Positions 28,287 through 37,620 of a DNA stretch of 64,000 nt are shown one piece after another (the stretch's first letter is position 1; every line of letters begins with the position of its first letter). The DNA is from Solilutibacter tolerans (GTDB taxonomy: Bacteria; Pseudomonadota; Gammaproteobacteria; Xanthomonadales; Xanthomonadaceae). A program made the position numbers and the translations under genes. The stretch lies in assembly GCF_900155935.1 (NCBI RefSeq), contig NZ_FTLW01000002.1:558001-622000 (forward strand). Reading direction: 5' to 3'. The notes below the pieces were generated by a model. That model searched no databases. It saw only the letters and a program-made list of their open reading frames with translations, and was not told the DNA's origin.

Positions 28287-28976
28287 ATGGGAATCCTTCG
28301 CTTCGACAACGTGAGCAAGCGCTACGCCGGTGGGCAGGATGCACTGGCAGAGGTCAGTTTCACCGTCGAGCCGGGCGAAATGCTGTTCATCACCGGTCAT
28401 TCCGGTGCGGGCAAGAGCACGCTGCTGAAGCTGATCCAGCTGGCCGAGCGCCCCAGTCGTGGCGCGGTGCTGTTTGATGAAAAGAATCTTTTAAAGGTAC
28501 GTGGCCGCAGGGTGGCGATGCACCGGCGTGATGTCGGCGTGGTGTATCAGGATCATCAGCTGCTGACCGATCGCAGTGTTTACGAAAATGTCGCATTGCC
28601 TCTGATCTTGCGCGGCATGCGTCGCGGCGAAATCGGCAAGCGCGTGCGCGGCATCGTCGAGCGCATGGGCCTGGGCGGGCGCGAGAAGGCATTGCCGACG
28701 CAGCTCTCCGCGGGTGAGCAGCAGCGCGTGGGCATTGCGCGTGCATTGATCGGTGAGCCGCGCCTGCTGGTGGCCGATGAGCCAACCGGCAACCTGGATC
28801 CGACCTTGTCCGCCGAAATCATGGACTTGTTCGCGTCGCTCCCCGAACGCGGCACCAGCGTGTTGATTGCGAGCCATGACCTCGGCTTGGTCAAACGGAT
28901 GAAGAAACGCGTGCTGGTGTTGGATCACGGGCGTTTGGCCGATGACATTTCGCCGGAGGACCTGGCTGATGAATAA
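28287..28976 (+). CDS. ftsE: Cell division ATP-binding protein FtsE
   Basis: A 229-residue ABC ATPase: Walker A GHSGAGKST, Q-loop VVYQDHQLL, signature LSAGEQQRVGIARAL, Walker B LLVADEPTGNLDP and switch His in IASHDL. With FtsX it forms the divisome ABC complex that activates peptidoglycan hydrolases at the septum. The ftsX start overlaps its end by 8 nt, so the two are translated together. The ftsE-ftsX-(...)-rpoH order is a gammaproteobacterial hallmark. Confidence 0.96.
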   Translation: MGILRFDNVSKRYAGGQDALAEVSFTVEPGEMLFITGHSGAGKSTLLKLIQLAERPSRGAVLFDEKNLLKVRGRRVAMHRRDVGVVYQDHQLLTDRSVYENVALPLILRGMRRGEIGKRVRGIVERMGLGGREKALPTQLSAGEQQRVGIARALIGEPRLLVADEPTGNLDPTLSAEIMDLFASLPERGTSVLIASHDLGLVKRMKKRVLVLDHGRLADDISPEDLADE

Positions 28977-29904
28977 GCCGAATACCTCCGTCACCCAATC
29001 GGGCATCGGCACGTGGTTCGACCATCATCTCTACAGCCTGATGGCGAGTCTTGGCCGCGCGATCCGCAAACCGGGCGCGACCTTGCTCACCATCGGCGTG
29101 ATGGCGGTGGCGCTGTCCTTGCCATTGGGCCTGGGTCTGATCCTTGCCAACGTCGAACGATTCGCGGGCAACGTGCAGCAGTCGCGCGAGATCAGCGTGT
29201 TCCTCAAGCAAGACACTTCGCTGGAGCGCGCGCGTGCACTCGCTGAAACACTGCGCGAACGCAGCGACATCGCCAACCTGCAATGGGTGACGCCGGAAGA
29301 AGGTCTGGCCGATTTTCGTGAAAGCAGCGCGTTCGGTGATGCGATCGATCAGCTCGAAGGCAATCCACTGCCCCATCTCTATATCGTCACGCCGAAGTCG
29401 AATGAGGTTGCCCTAGCCGAGGCCTTGCGTGCCTTGCCGGAAGCCGAAGAAGTCCAGCACGACGTGGTTTGGCGTGAGCGCCTGAATCAGTGGCTGCAAT
29501 TCGGTACGCGCTTGGCTTGGGTGCTGGCGCTGCTGCTGGGCATCGGCGCGCTGTTGGTGGTCGGTAATACCGTGCGATTGGACATTCAGTCGCGCAAAGA
29601 AGAGATCGGCGTGCTGCAACTGCTCGGTGCGACCGATGGTTTCATCCGCCGCCCGTTCCTGTATCTGGGTGCGTGGTATGGCCTCGCCGCCGGTGCGTTG
29701 GCCATCGGCTTGCTAACGCTGGCCAACCATTACCTCGCGCCGCCATTGGCACAGCTCGCGGCCAGTTATGGCAGTCGTTTCGCCTTGCAGGGCTTCAATC
29801 CCTTGCAGGCCTTGTTGGTGGTGTTGGGCGCTGGTCTGCTGGGTTGGCTCGGCGGCGGCATCGTCACCGGTCACTATCTACGCCAGACGCGACCGGAGCA
29901 CTGA
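28969..29904 (+). CDS. ftsX: Cell division protein FtsX
   Basis: A 311-residue inner-membrane partner of FtsE. It has a short cytoplasmic N-terminus, a first helix (ATLLTIGVMAVALSLPLGLGLIL), a periplasmic domain (REISVFLKQDTS ... ADFRESSAFGDAIDQLEGNPLPHLYIV) and three further helices with the FtsX signature NTVRLDIQSRKEEIGVLQLLGATDGFIRRPFL. The ATG at 28969 overlaps the end of ftsE. Its stop codon overlaps the next ATG (TGATG), continuing the coupled run. Confidence 0.95.
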   Translation: MNKPNTSVTQSGIGTWFDHHLYSLMASLGRAIRKPGATLLTIGVMAVALSLPLGLGLILANVERFAGNVQQSREISVFLKQDTSLERARALAETLRERSDIANLQWVTPEEGLADFRESSAFGDAIDQLEGNPLPHLYIVTPKSNEVALAEALRALPEAEEVQHDVVWRERLNQWLQFGTRLAWVLALLLGIGALLVVGNTVRLDIQSRKEEIGVLQLLGATDGFIRRPFLYLGAWYGLAAGALAIGLLTLANHYLAPPLAQLAASYGSRFALQGFNPLQALLVVLGAGLLGWLGGGIVTGHYLRQTRPEH

Positions 29905-30755
29905 TGGGCGGACAACGTCACGATTTGCGCCACGTCGTTTCCGACGCGCCACGGGTGATGGTGGTCGATGGCTCGAAGCTGGTGCGCAAGCTGATCCGCG
30001 ATGTGCTGGTGAAAGAGTTGCCCAGCGTCACCGTACTGACCTGCGAGAGCGTGGCCGCGGCCTGCGAGCAGTTGGCGGCGGGCGATGTCGATCTCGTCAC
30101 CACGTCGCTCGCCTTGCCCGATGGCGACGGCCTTGCGATCGCCGATGCCGTGCGCGCCTCGGCAGGTCAAGCCTACGTGCCTGTGATCGTGGTGTCGGGC
30201 GAAGCGCAGGCGCGGCTTGAAGCACGCACGCTGGGCGATGATGTCACCGACTATTTCGACAAGGCGCTGGGCATGGGGGCGTTGGCTGCGTTCATTCGCG
30301 GTTATGTGCAGCCGCAGACGGTGCCGGGTGCACATGTCTTGTATGTGGAAGACAGCCGCGTCGTCGCGCTCGCGACCAAGCGCATGCTGGAGTCGCAATC
30401 GCTCCGGGTTACGCACGTCTCCAGCGCGGAGGATGCGATCAAATGGATGGATGCACGCGCAGCCGAAGGCGATGTGCCGGGCTGCGATCTCATCCTGACC
30501 GATCTGTACCTGACAGGTCAGCTGACCGGCAAGGATGTACTAGATCATGTGCGTGAGCGGCTGGGGCATGGCAAGCGCCAGTTGCCGGTGCTGGTGATGA
30601 CGGGCGACGAAAACGCCAAGAACCAGCGCGAACTGATCCAGCTGGGTGCCAATGACCTGGTGCTCAAGCCCATCGAAGAACGCCTCTTGGTGACCAAGAC
30701 CTTGTTTCAGCTGCGTTTGGCCGCCTTGCCCGAGGCGCGCGCCGCGATCGCATGA
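29904..30755 (+). CDS. Double receiver-domain response regulator, first domain degenerate
   Basis: A 283-residue protein made of two CheY-like domains and no DNA-binding or enzyme output. Domain 1 (18-137) keeps D22 and K120, but the phosphoacceptor position is S68 (context [14 protein letters not shown]), so it cannot be phosphorylated in the normal way. Domain 2 (144-270) is intact: E149/D150, phosphoacceptor D200 in LILTDLYL and K255 in VLKP. The start codon overlaps the ftsX stop and the end overlaps ung by 4 nt. A shared promoter with ftsEX is likely, but any role in division is inference. No cognate kinase is encoded nearby. Confidence 0.85.
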   Translation: MGGQRHDLRHVVSDAPRVMVVDGSKLVRKLIRDVLVKELPSVTVLTCESVAAACEQLAAGDVDLVTTSLALPDGDGLAIADAVRASAGQAYVPVIVVSGEAQARLEARTLGDDVTDYFDKALGMGALAAFIRGYVQPQTVPGAHVLYVEDSRVVALATKRMLESQSLRVTHVSSAEDAIKWMDARAAEGDVPGCDLILTDLYLTGQLTGKDVLDHVRERLGHGKRQLPVLVMTGDENAKNQRELIQLGANDLVLKPIEERLLVTKTLFQLRLAALPEARAAIA

Positions 30756-31468
30756 GCGAGACACGCGAGCTGCGGTTGGAGCCATCGTGGAAAGCACGTG
30801 TCGGCGACTGGTTCGCCCGCGATGACATGCAGGCGCTTTCTGCTTTTCTGCGTGAGCGTCGCGCCGCCGGTGCGCGCATCCATCCTGCGCCCGCCGACAT
30901 CTTTGCCGCCTTCGATGCGACACCATTAGAGGACGTCAAAGTCGTCATTCTTGGCCAAGACCCCTACCACGGGCCCGGGCAAGCGCATGGCTTGTCTTTC
31001 TCGGTATTGCCGGGCGTGCCTGTGCCGCCATCGCTCGTCAACATTTACAAAGAGTTGGTGGCCGATGTCGGCTTCGTTCGGCCTGACCACGGTTATCTGG
31101 TGCCGTGGGCAAAGCAAGGCGTATTGCTGCTCAACAGCGTGCTGACGGTGGAAGAGGGGCGCGCCGGTAGTCACCAGGGCAAGGGCTGGGAAGGCTTCAC
31201 CGATCATGTGGTCGATGTGCTCAATCGTGAGCGCGAAAATCTAGTCTTCCTGCTGTGGGGTAGTTACGCGCAGGCCAAGGGCAAGGTCATCGATACGCGC
31301 CGCCACCGGGTCTTGCGGGCACCCCATCCTTCCCCCTTGTCGGCGCATCGGGGGTTTTTGGGTTGTGGGCACTTCACGGCAGCCAACAAATACCTGCTGC
31401 AACGGGGCGAAACCCCTATCGACTGGACGCTGCCAGCCCGGGTCGAATTAGCCGAAGCAGGGCCTTGA
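30752..31468 (+). CDS. ung: Uracil-DNA glycosylase, family 1
   Basis: A 238-residue base-excision repair enzyme removing uracil from DNA. The catalytic water-activating motif [16 protein letters not shown] is intact, as are [17 protein letters not shown] and the [14 protein letters not shown] loop with the catalytic His. The length is normal. Its ATG overlaps the upstream stop by 4 nt. No clear terminator separates it from rpoH. Confidence 0.96.
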   Translation: MSETRELRLEPSWKARVGDWFARDDMQALSAFLRERRAAGARIHPAPADIFAAFDATPLEDVKVVILGQDPYHGPGQAHGLSFSVLPGVPVPPSLVNIYKELVADVGFVRPDHGYLVPWAKQGVLLLNSVLTVEEGRAGSHQGKGWEGFTDHVVDVLNRERENLVFLLWGSYAQAKGKVIDTRRHRVLRAPHPSPLSAHRGFLGCGHFTAANKYLLQRGETPIDWTLPARVELAEAGP

Positions 31469-31537
31469 GAACCCGTTTCGGGCCCCCAAATCAATGCAAC
31501 GGCCACGATTTGGCGTGGTCGTCCGGGGGCGGCCCTC

Positions 31538-31553
31538 GTTCCATGAATGGAAC
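31538..31553. repeat. Perfect inverted repeat upstream of rpoH
   Basis: GTTCCAT and ATGGAAC are separated by 2 nt, 22 bp upstream of the CIRCE element. It could be a second operator or a small RNA hairpin of read-through from ung. No regulator can be named. Confidence 0.5.
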
Positions 31554-31574
31554 GCAAAGGGTGACTTTCGGCCA

Positions 31575-31601
31575 TTAGCACTCACCCATGACGACTGCTA
31601 A
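31575..31601 (+). promoter_or_regulatory. CIRCE operator (HrcA binding site) overlapping the rpoH promoter
   Basis: TTAGCACTC, 9 nt, GACTGCTAA: this matches the CIRCE consensus TTAGCACTC-N9-GAGTGCTAA at 17 of 18 positions (C instead of G in the third base of the right arm). The right arm runs into a TAAAAT -10 box (31599-31604), so bound HrcA would block RNA polymerase at rpoH. Confidence 0.8.
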
Positions 31602-31604
31602 AAT
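31599..31604 (+). promoter_or_regulatory. Predicted leaderless -10 element of rpoH
   Basis: TAAAAT is followed by 7 nt (cacgcgc) and the ATG at 31612. TTAGCA (31575-31580) stands 18 bp upstream as a possible -35. There is no Shine-Dalgarno sequence before this start. Confidence 0.5.
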
Positions 31605-31611
31605 CACGCGC

Positions 31612-32490
<879 letters not shown>

Positions 32491-32506
32491 TTCGACAGGC
32501 GAAAAA

Positions 32507-32534
32507 AAACGGCCCGGGAAATCGGGCCGTTTTT
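32507..32534. terminator. Bidirectional terminator after rpoH
   Basis: The stem AAACGGCCCG/CGGGCCGTTT is flanked by A- and T-runs. It serves rpoH and the convergent oxidase-family gene. Confidence 0.92.
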
Positions 32535-32584
32535 CGTTGAGGTGCGATTCGTGGCTTGGCAGAGGGCGGCAAGCGTCGGGGCGA

Positions 32585-33082
32585 TCAGAGCTTGACCGAT
32601 CCGGTATCGCTCAGGGCCTCGTGGTTGCCGGTGGTGGCGACCGTCGCGAAGAACGCGAGCTTGGTCAGCAGGTTGCCCGGGCCATCCCAATAATCTGCCT
32701 CGGTAACGTCCACACGGATGAGGCAGACACGCGGGTCGTCCTTGCCGCCCTTGAAGAAAACGCTGAGCGCCGGAGACCACAAGCGTTCGATCTCGGCGCG
32801 GTCGGTGACGATGTGGCCGCGACCACTGGCCGAGACATAGTGGTTGTCGCCTTCGTGCATGAAGCTGACGTTGACGGAAGCTTGCGACTGAATGGCTTGC
32901 ACCGCGGCGTTGTCGATTTCAGTGGCGAACCAGAACGCGCCATCAAAACCATCACCCAGGGGCGTCATAGGGCGCGAGCTCATGTGGCCGGCGGCGTCCA
33001 ATGTGGTGAGCATCGCAGTACGGAATTTGCTGATCAGCTCAGCCAGTTTTTCACGTTGCGCGCCGGTGTCGTGATGGGTCAT
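32585..33082 (-). CDS. Pyridoxamine 5'-phosphate oxidase-fold general stress protein
   Basis: A 165-residue protein of the COG3871 (general stress protein 26) group: split-barrel flavin fold with AMLTTLDAAGHMSSRPMTPL, FWFATEIDN, VSFMHEGDNHYVSASGRGHI and DPRVCLIRVDVTEADYWDGP. Relatives bind FMN or FAD; the reaction is not established. The start at 33082 (MTHHDTGAQREKL) gives the usual family length; 33121 is an alternative. Confidence 0.82.
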   Translation of the reverse strand: MTHHDTGAQREKLAELISKFRTAMLTTLDAAGHMSSRPMTPLGDGFDGAFWFATEIDNAAVQAIQSQASVNVSFMHEGDNHYVSASGRGHIVTDRAEIERLWSPALSVFFKGGKDDPRVCLIRVDVTEADYWDGPGNLLTKLAFFATVATTGNHEALSDTGSVKL

Positions 33083-33162
33083 GTCGATATGCCTGGTCGG
33101 GCGTGACAGTGTCTCGGACATGACGTGAGCGAGGCGAGAATTCAGAGTCCTGTGGATGAATC

Positions 33163-34419
33163 TCAATTGACTTGCGTCGTTGGGGCGGGATGAGGCCAGC
33201 GGATCGACAGGGATTTTTCATCGAGCATGTCGACCTGCCATCCATGAGCCTTCGCCAACCGACCGATCAAGCTGGTCCCCAGGTTTCGATCACTGCGCGA
33301 GGCCATATTGCGAATAGGCGATGTCAAGCGGGGCACGTCTTCTTGCACGGTATGAAAATGCAGTTCGATGCCTTGCGGGGACAGTACGCCCGTCAGTATG
33401 TCGCCGATGGGTTTGGCCAAGAGTGGGCGCAACAGGCTGCTTAGTATCAGCTCGGCATCACGCAACGGCAGAGGCAGTGTGCCGGCACGACCTTCGATGC
33501 TGACCGTCACAGGCGCTGCGCATCCTTGCACCAAGGTAGTGAGGAATTGATGCGCCCAGGCATCGACATCCATCACTTCGCGTTCGGCCAATTGTCGCCG
33601 GGCCAAGCGAAGCAAGGCCTCCAGCAGGGTTGAGACTTCATCCACGCCACGGCGTAGGCGACGCATGGGAGCCTGCAATCGCGGTTGCGCCTGTACATCT
33701 TCTTCCAATAGCTCCAATGCGCCACGGACCACGGCAACTGGTGTACGCAGCTCATGACTGGCATCGGCAAAGAACGCGCGCTCGACCTCCTCTGCTTCCA
33801 CCAAACGGCGCTGATAGCTGTCGATGGCGAGTGCCACACGGCCCAGTTCATCGCGTGGATGGTGAGCGGCCAAGTCGGTGATATGCGGGGCCGTGTCCAG
33901 CCGCTCCACCTCACCTGCCAAGCGGCGCAATGGCCGTGTCGCGCTGCGTGCCAGCCACCAGCCCAGCAGGCTGCTAAGCAATGCGCCGGCGAAGATGACG
34001 GCAAACAGGATGTGGAGCAAGTAACGCTCGAGCGCCTCTATTTCGCGCAAATCCATTTCAAGATAGATTCGCCCGGCAGGGGTGTCGAAGACGCCGACAT
34101 GCAGGCCATCGCTGGAAGAAGAATGGTCTTCATGCACGCCCGGTGTCAGACCGGCCAAGTGCGTCGGCAAGGGGTTGGTTTCGCCCGGTCGGCGCAGATA
34201 CGCGCGCTGCAGTTCGCTGGATGGCAGACGTGCATTGGGGTCTTCAAACAGGCGTTCCGCCCAGGCATTCGCCTCGTCTTGCAGCAGGGCGCCGACCAAC
34301 ACGTGTTCGTAGCGCTCTGTGATGAAGATCGCCGCGGCGGCGAAAACCAGACTCATGGTCAGCCCCATGCCGATGGCCATCAACATGACCCGCGCGCGGA
34401 AGCTCATGTGTTTACGCAT
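33163..34419 (-). CDS. Sensor histidine kinase, ColS/PmrB-like, with degenerate ATPase domain
   Basis: A 418-residue membrane sensor: TM1 (11-33), a periplasmic domain of about 100 residues with clustered acids near its end (E121, E126, E128, E131), TM2 (133-157), a HAMP-like segment (RSATRPLRRLAGEVERLD), and a HisKA helix with an intact phosphoacceptor H222 in ADASHELRTP. The HATPase domain is strongly diverged: the N-box is LILSSLLRPLLAKP with both key Asn missing, no DxGxG is present, and G2 is reduced to NLGTSLIG. The start overlaps the regulator gene. Genomic context with PAP2 and EptA genes matches ColRS or PmrAB systems that sense metals or envelope stress. Kinase activity is doubtful. 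Confidence 0.78.
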   Translation of the reverse strand: MRKHMSFRARVMLMAIGMGLTMSLVFAAAAIFITERYEHVLVGALLQDEANAWAERLFEDPNARLPSSELQRAYLRRPGETNPLPTHLAGLTPGVHEDHSSSSDGLHVGVFDTPAGRIYLEMDLREIEALERYLLHILFAVIFAGALLSSLLGWWLARSATRPLRRLAGEVERLDTAPHITDLAAHHPRDELGRVALAIDSYQRRLVEAEEVERAFFADASHELRTPVAVVRGALELLEEDVQAQPRLQAPMRRLRRGVDEVSTLLEALLRLARRQLAEREVMDVDAWAHQFLTTLVQGCAAPVTVSIEGRAGTLPLPLRDAELILSSLLRPLLAKPIGDILTGVLSPQGIELHFHTVQEDVPRLTSPIRNMASRSDRNLGTSLIGRLAKAHGWQVDMLDEKSLSIRWPHPAPTTQVN

Positions 34420-35086
34420 CGTCATCTGCCAGCAGGCGATAACCCAGGCCATGCACGGAATGGATCAATGCCGTCGGGAAAGGTTTGTCGATGAGTGCGC
34501 GCAATGCATAAAGATGATCATGCAGGCGCGCGGTATCGAACGGCGCATCACCCCACAGGCCATGGGCAAGGCGTTGGTGGCTGACGATGCGCGGCGCGTC
34601 TTGCAGGAGGAGTTCGAGCAAGCGGCCCTGGTTGCGGTTGAGCGGAATGCGCTTGCCATCGCGCCACGCCAGGAGGCTAGCGGCGTCGAAGCGCAGCGGG
34701 CCGTAGGCAGCCGCTTTGGTCGCGGCCTGGCGATCACGACAAAGCACGCGTAATCGCGCTTCGAGTTCGCGCAACTCGAAAGGTTTGACCATGTAATCAT
34801 CCGCACCTTCGGCGTAGCCCTTGAGCTTGTCGTCCAGTGTGTCGCGCGCAGTCAACATGAGGATAGGCGTGCCGTGTCCGGCTTCGCGCATCCGCCGGCA
34901 GAGTTCCAATCCGTCCATGCGAGGCAGGCCGAGATCCAGCACGATGGCATCGAATTGCCCTGCCATGGCGCGGGCCAGGCCACTGGCACCATCGGCCGCG
35001 TGGTCGGCGCGGTGGCCGCGGCGCTCCAGGAAATCCCAGATATTGGCCGCGATGTCGTGCTGATCCTCCACGATCAACACGTTCAT
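34412..35086 (-). CDS. OmpR-family response regulator, ColR/PmrA-like
   Basis: A 224-residue regulator with an intact receiver (acidic pair in VEDQHD, phosphoacceptor Asp in VLDLGLPRMDG, Lys in MVKPFELRE) and a winged-helix C-terminal domain (SHQRLAHGLWGD ... YALRALIDKPF ... IHSVHGLGYRLL). It is the first gene of the pair with the kinase, overlapping it by 8 nt. It probably controls the divergent PAP2-eptA operon on the other side of the 156-bp intergenic region. The start at 35086 (MNVLIVED) is the standard family start; the frame is open to 35242. Confidence 0.88.
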   Translation of the reverse strand: MNVLIVEDQHDIAANIWDFLERRGHRADHAADGASGLARAMAGQFDAIVLDLGLPRMDGLELCRRMREAGHGTPILMLTARDTLDDKLKGYAEGADDYMVKPFELRELEARLRVLCRDRQAATKAAAYGPLRFDAASLLAWRDGKRIPLNRNQGRLLELLLQDAPRIVSHQRLAHGLWGDAPFDTARLHDHLYALRALIDKPFPTALIHSVHGLGYRLLADDDA

Positions 35087-35242
35087 CGATCTCGGGTGGG
35101 GGGCGAAGGGTGTGTGGGCACGCATGCCGACAAGGATTTCACATCTGTTGGTCGAAGCGTTTAACAAGTTGGCGAGATTTGTCCGAGCGGATCTTGCCGC
35201 TGGATCCGACAGGCTGTGCCCGTCTTCTATCTGCGTCGGCAC

Positions 35243-35986
35243 ATGTCCTTGTCAAACCCGCACGCGCTTGCGATTGCTTATGCGCCCTCCACGCCAGTTT
35301 CCCATGTCCAGTTCGATGCCTGTCTGCGCCCTTGGTGTATCGCCTTGGCGATCTATCTGCTGGCGATGACGTGGTTGATGCTGGGAGAGGGCGACTTTGT
35401 CATTGCTGATTGGCTGTATGCGCTCCGAGGAGGCGGCTGGCGGTTGCGCGAGCACTGGCTGACCGTGGGGGTGATTCATAAGGATGGAAAAATGCTCAGC
35501 CAGTTGATGTGGCTCGGCACGGCCATCTTCACCGGCATCATCTGGCATCGGCCTGAGTGGCGCGCTTGGCGGCGGCCTCTCCTCATCTTGATGGCCAGCG
35601 TGGTGTTGGCGACAGGTGTGGTGGCGATGATCAAGCATGCCGTGCCGATGCAGTGCCCGTGGGGCCTGCAGCGCTATGGCGGCAGCGGCATGCACATCGG
35701 CCTGTTTGAAGCGTGGCCAGTCAACATCCCACGCAACGCCTGCTTTCCGGCCGCGCATGCCAGCTCCGGATTCGCATGGATCGCCTTGTTTTTTTTCTTT
35801 CTGCACGTTCGCCCGCACTGGCGCTGGTGGGGGCTTGGGTTCGGGTTGGCGATGGGCACGGTGTTCGCCGCATCGCAGGAATTGCGTGGTGCGCACTTCC
35901 TTTCCCATGATCTGACCACGATCATGATCTGTTGGGGTGTTTCGCTGTTGTTGTATGGCGTATTCAGGGGGCGTGCGCAGGCATGA
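35243..35986 (+). CDS. PAP2-family membrane phosphatase
   Basis: A 247-residue protein with about six membrane helices and the PAP2/acid-phosphatase signature in partly altered form: KHAVPMQCPWG for motif 1, FPAAHASSG for motif 2 (catalytic His present) and SQELRGAHFLSHD for motif 3 (nucleophile His and Asp present, Arg replaced by Glu/Leu context). The family removes phosphates from lipids, such as lipid A or undecaprenyl pyrophosphate. It overlaps the next gene by 4 nt. Pairing with EptA under a ColRS-like system suggests modification of lipid A or recycling of lipid by-products. ATG at 35243 is preferred to GTG at 35216. Confidence 0.82.
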   Translation: MSLSNPHALAIAYAPSTPVSHVQFDACLRPWCIALAIYLLAMTWLMLGEGDFVIADWLYALRGGGWRLREHWLTVGVIHKDGKMLSQLMWLGTAIFTGIIWHRPEWRAWRRPLLILMASVVLATGVVAMIKHAVPMQCPWGLQRYGGSGMHIGLFEAWPVNIPRNACFPAAHASSGFAWIALFFFFLHVRPHWRWWGLGFGLAMGTVFAASQELRGAHFLSHDLTTIMICWGVSLLLYGVFRGRAQA

Positions 35987-37620
35987 GTCGTTGGCAGCAG
36001 TGGTGGAAAAGCACCCGTCGTGAAGTCGCGAGTGAGTGGATGGCGCTGGGCGCAGCTTTGTTTTTTGCGATCGCCTGCAATGGGGCTTTCTGGCACGCAT
36101 TCGCGGCGACCAGTGCTTGGCAAGAGCCGGGCGCATGGCGATTGGTGATCGGTTTGTTCATCGGCATGGTCGCGTTGCACACGGCCTTGTTTATCCTGGT
36201 GTTGAACCGATGGACGATGAAAATCCTCCTGCCATTGCTGCTGATGGTCACGGCCGCAGCGGTTTACTACATGAATCACTACCGGGTGTATTTGGATCCG
36301 GACATGGTGCGCAACGTGCTGGTCACCGATAGCAAGGAAGCCAGCGAACTATTGACGCCCGGCTTGCTGGTAAGTTTGTTGGTATGCGGCCTGTTGCCGT
36401 GCCTGCTGGTATGGCGTTCGCGCCCGGTGCAACGGAGTGTGTCGCGCGGGTTGGCCATGCATGCGGCGGGCTTGCTGTTGTCACTGATCGTTGCAGCTGC
36501 TGCCATCGGTTTGGCCTATCAGCCTTTGGCTTCGCTGATGCGCAATCAGCAGGACATTCGCCATCTGATCACCCCGGGCAACTGGGTCGTTTCGCTGGTC
36601 AAGGTGTTGATGGATGACAAGGCGAGTAATGGGCCCAAGGCCGAGATCGGCAAGGGCGCGGCGATCGAGCGCCCGGCGAATGCACGGCCGCGCTTGTTGT
36701 TGCTGGTGGTCGGCGAAACGGTGCGCGCGCACAACTGGGGCATGGATGGCTATGGCCGACAAACCACGCCCAAGCTGGCCTTGCAGGATGGCATCAACTA
36801 TCCCGATGTCACCGCCTGCGGCACCAATACCGAAGTCTCGCTCCCGTGCATGTTTTCGCCGCAAGGCTTGCGCGCCTACGACCGCAAGGCGATTCGCGAA
36901 TCGCAGTCCTTGTTGCATTTGCTTGATCGCCTGGGCGTTAAAACGCTTTGGCGTGACAATCAGAGCGGCTGCAAGGGTGTGTGCTCCGACTTGCCATTTG
37001 AGGCGATGTCGCAACTGGCAATTCCCGCGTATTGCAGTGATGGACGATGTTTCGATGGCGTGTTGCTGGATGGTTTGAAATCGAAGATCGATGAAACCAA
37101 GGGCGATGCCATCATCGTGCTGCATATGTTGGGCAACCACGGGCCGGCCTATTACCGACGCTATCCCGATGAGTTTCGCAAGTTCACACCGACCTGCGAT
37201 ACCGACCAACTCGCGAGTTGCGACGCAGAAGCCATCCGCAACAGCTACGACAACAGCATCCTGTATGCCGATGATGTGTTGTCGAAGGCCGTTGAACTGC
37301 TCAAGCAGGAATCTCCATCACGGGATACGGCGATGTTGTATCTCTCCGACCATGGCGAGTCGCTGGGCGAAAACGGCCTGTACCTGCACGGTGTGCCGCG
37401 CAGCATCGCGCCGGAGATGCAGTTGAAAGTGCCGATGTGGTTGTGGCTCTCGCCCGAAATGCGCAAGGCGGATGGCATCGACATGGGCTGCATGCTGGCC
37501 AAGCGCATCGCGCCGCGCACCCACGATGCGATGTTCAGCACGGTGCTGGGTCTGATGCGCGTGCGCGCGGATGTGTATGCGCCCGAGCAGGATCTGCTGA
37601 CGGGTTGCCGCAAGCCTTAA
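35983..37620 (+). CDS. eptA: Lipid A phosphoethanolamine transferase (EptA/MCR family)
   Basis: A 545-residue inner-membrane enzyme with five N-terminal helices and a periplasmic alkaline-phosphatase-fold domain. The motifs are VVGETVRAHNWGMDGYGRQTTP (zinc ligand Glu), ACGTNTEVSLPCMFS with the nucleophile Thr, six or more paired cysteines typical of the family, GNHGPAYYRRYP and LSDHGESLGENGLYLHG with the metal-binding Asp/His. The family adds phosphoethanolamine to lipid A, lowering binding of cationic peptides. It is coupled to the PAP2 gene by ATGA and stands beside a ColRS/PmrAB-like pair. Substrate could be lipid A or core sugars. Confidence 0.9.
   Translation: MSRWQQWWKSTRREVASEWMALGAALFFAIACNGAFWHAFAATSAWQEPGAWRLVIGLFIGMVALHTALFILVLNRWTMKILLPLLLMVTAAAVYYMNHYRVYLDPDMVRNVLVTDSKEASELLTPGLLVSLLVCGLLPCLLVWRSRPVQRSVSRGLAMHAAGLLLSLIVAAAAIGLAYQPLASLMRNQQDIRHLITPGNWVVSLVKVLMDDKASNGPKAEIGKGAAIERPANARPRLLLLVVGETVRAHNWGMDGYGRQTTPKLALQDGINYPDVTACGTNTEVSLPCMFSPQGLRAYDRKAIRESQSLLHLLDRLGVKTLWRDNQSGCKGVCSDLPFEAMSQLAIPAYCSDGRCFDGVLLDGLKSKIDETKGDAIIVLHMLGNHGPAYYRRYPDEFRKFTPTCDTDQLASCDAEAIRNSYDNSILYADDVLSKAVELLKQESPSRDTAMLYLSDHGESLGENGLYLHGVPRSIAPEMQLKVPMWLWLSPEMRKADGIDMGCMLAKRIAPRTHDAMFSTVLGLMRVRADVYAPEQDLLTGCRKP

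Noticed and set aside
31588-31611. Upstream start of RpoH at 31588
   Set aside because: This ATG lies in the CIRCE spacer and before the predicted transcription start; 31612 fits better.
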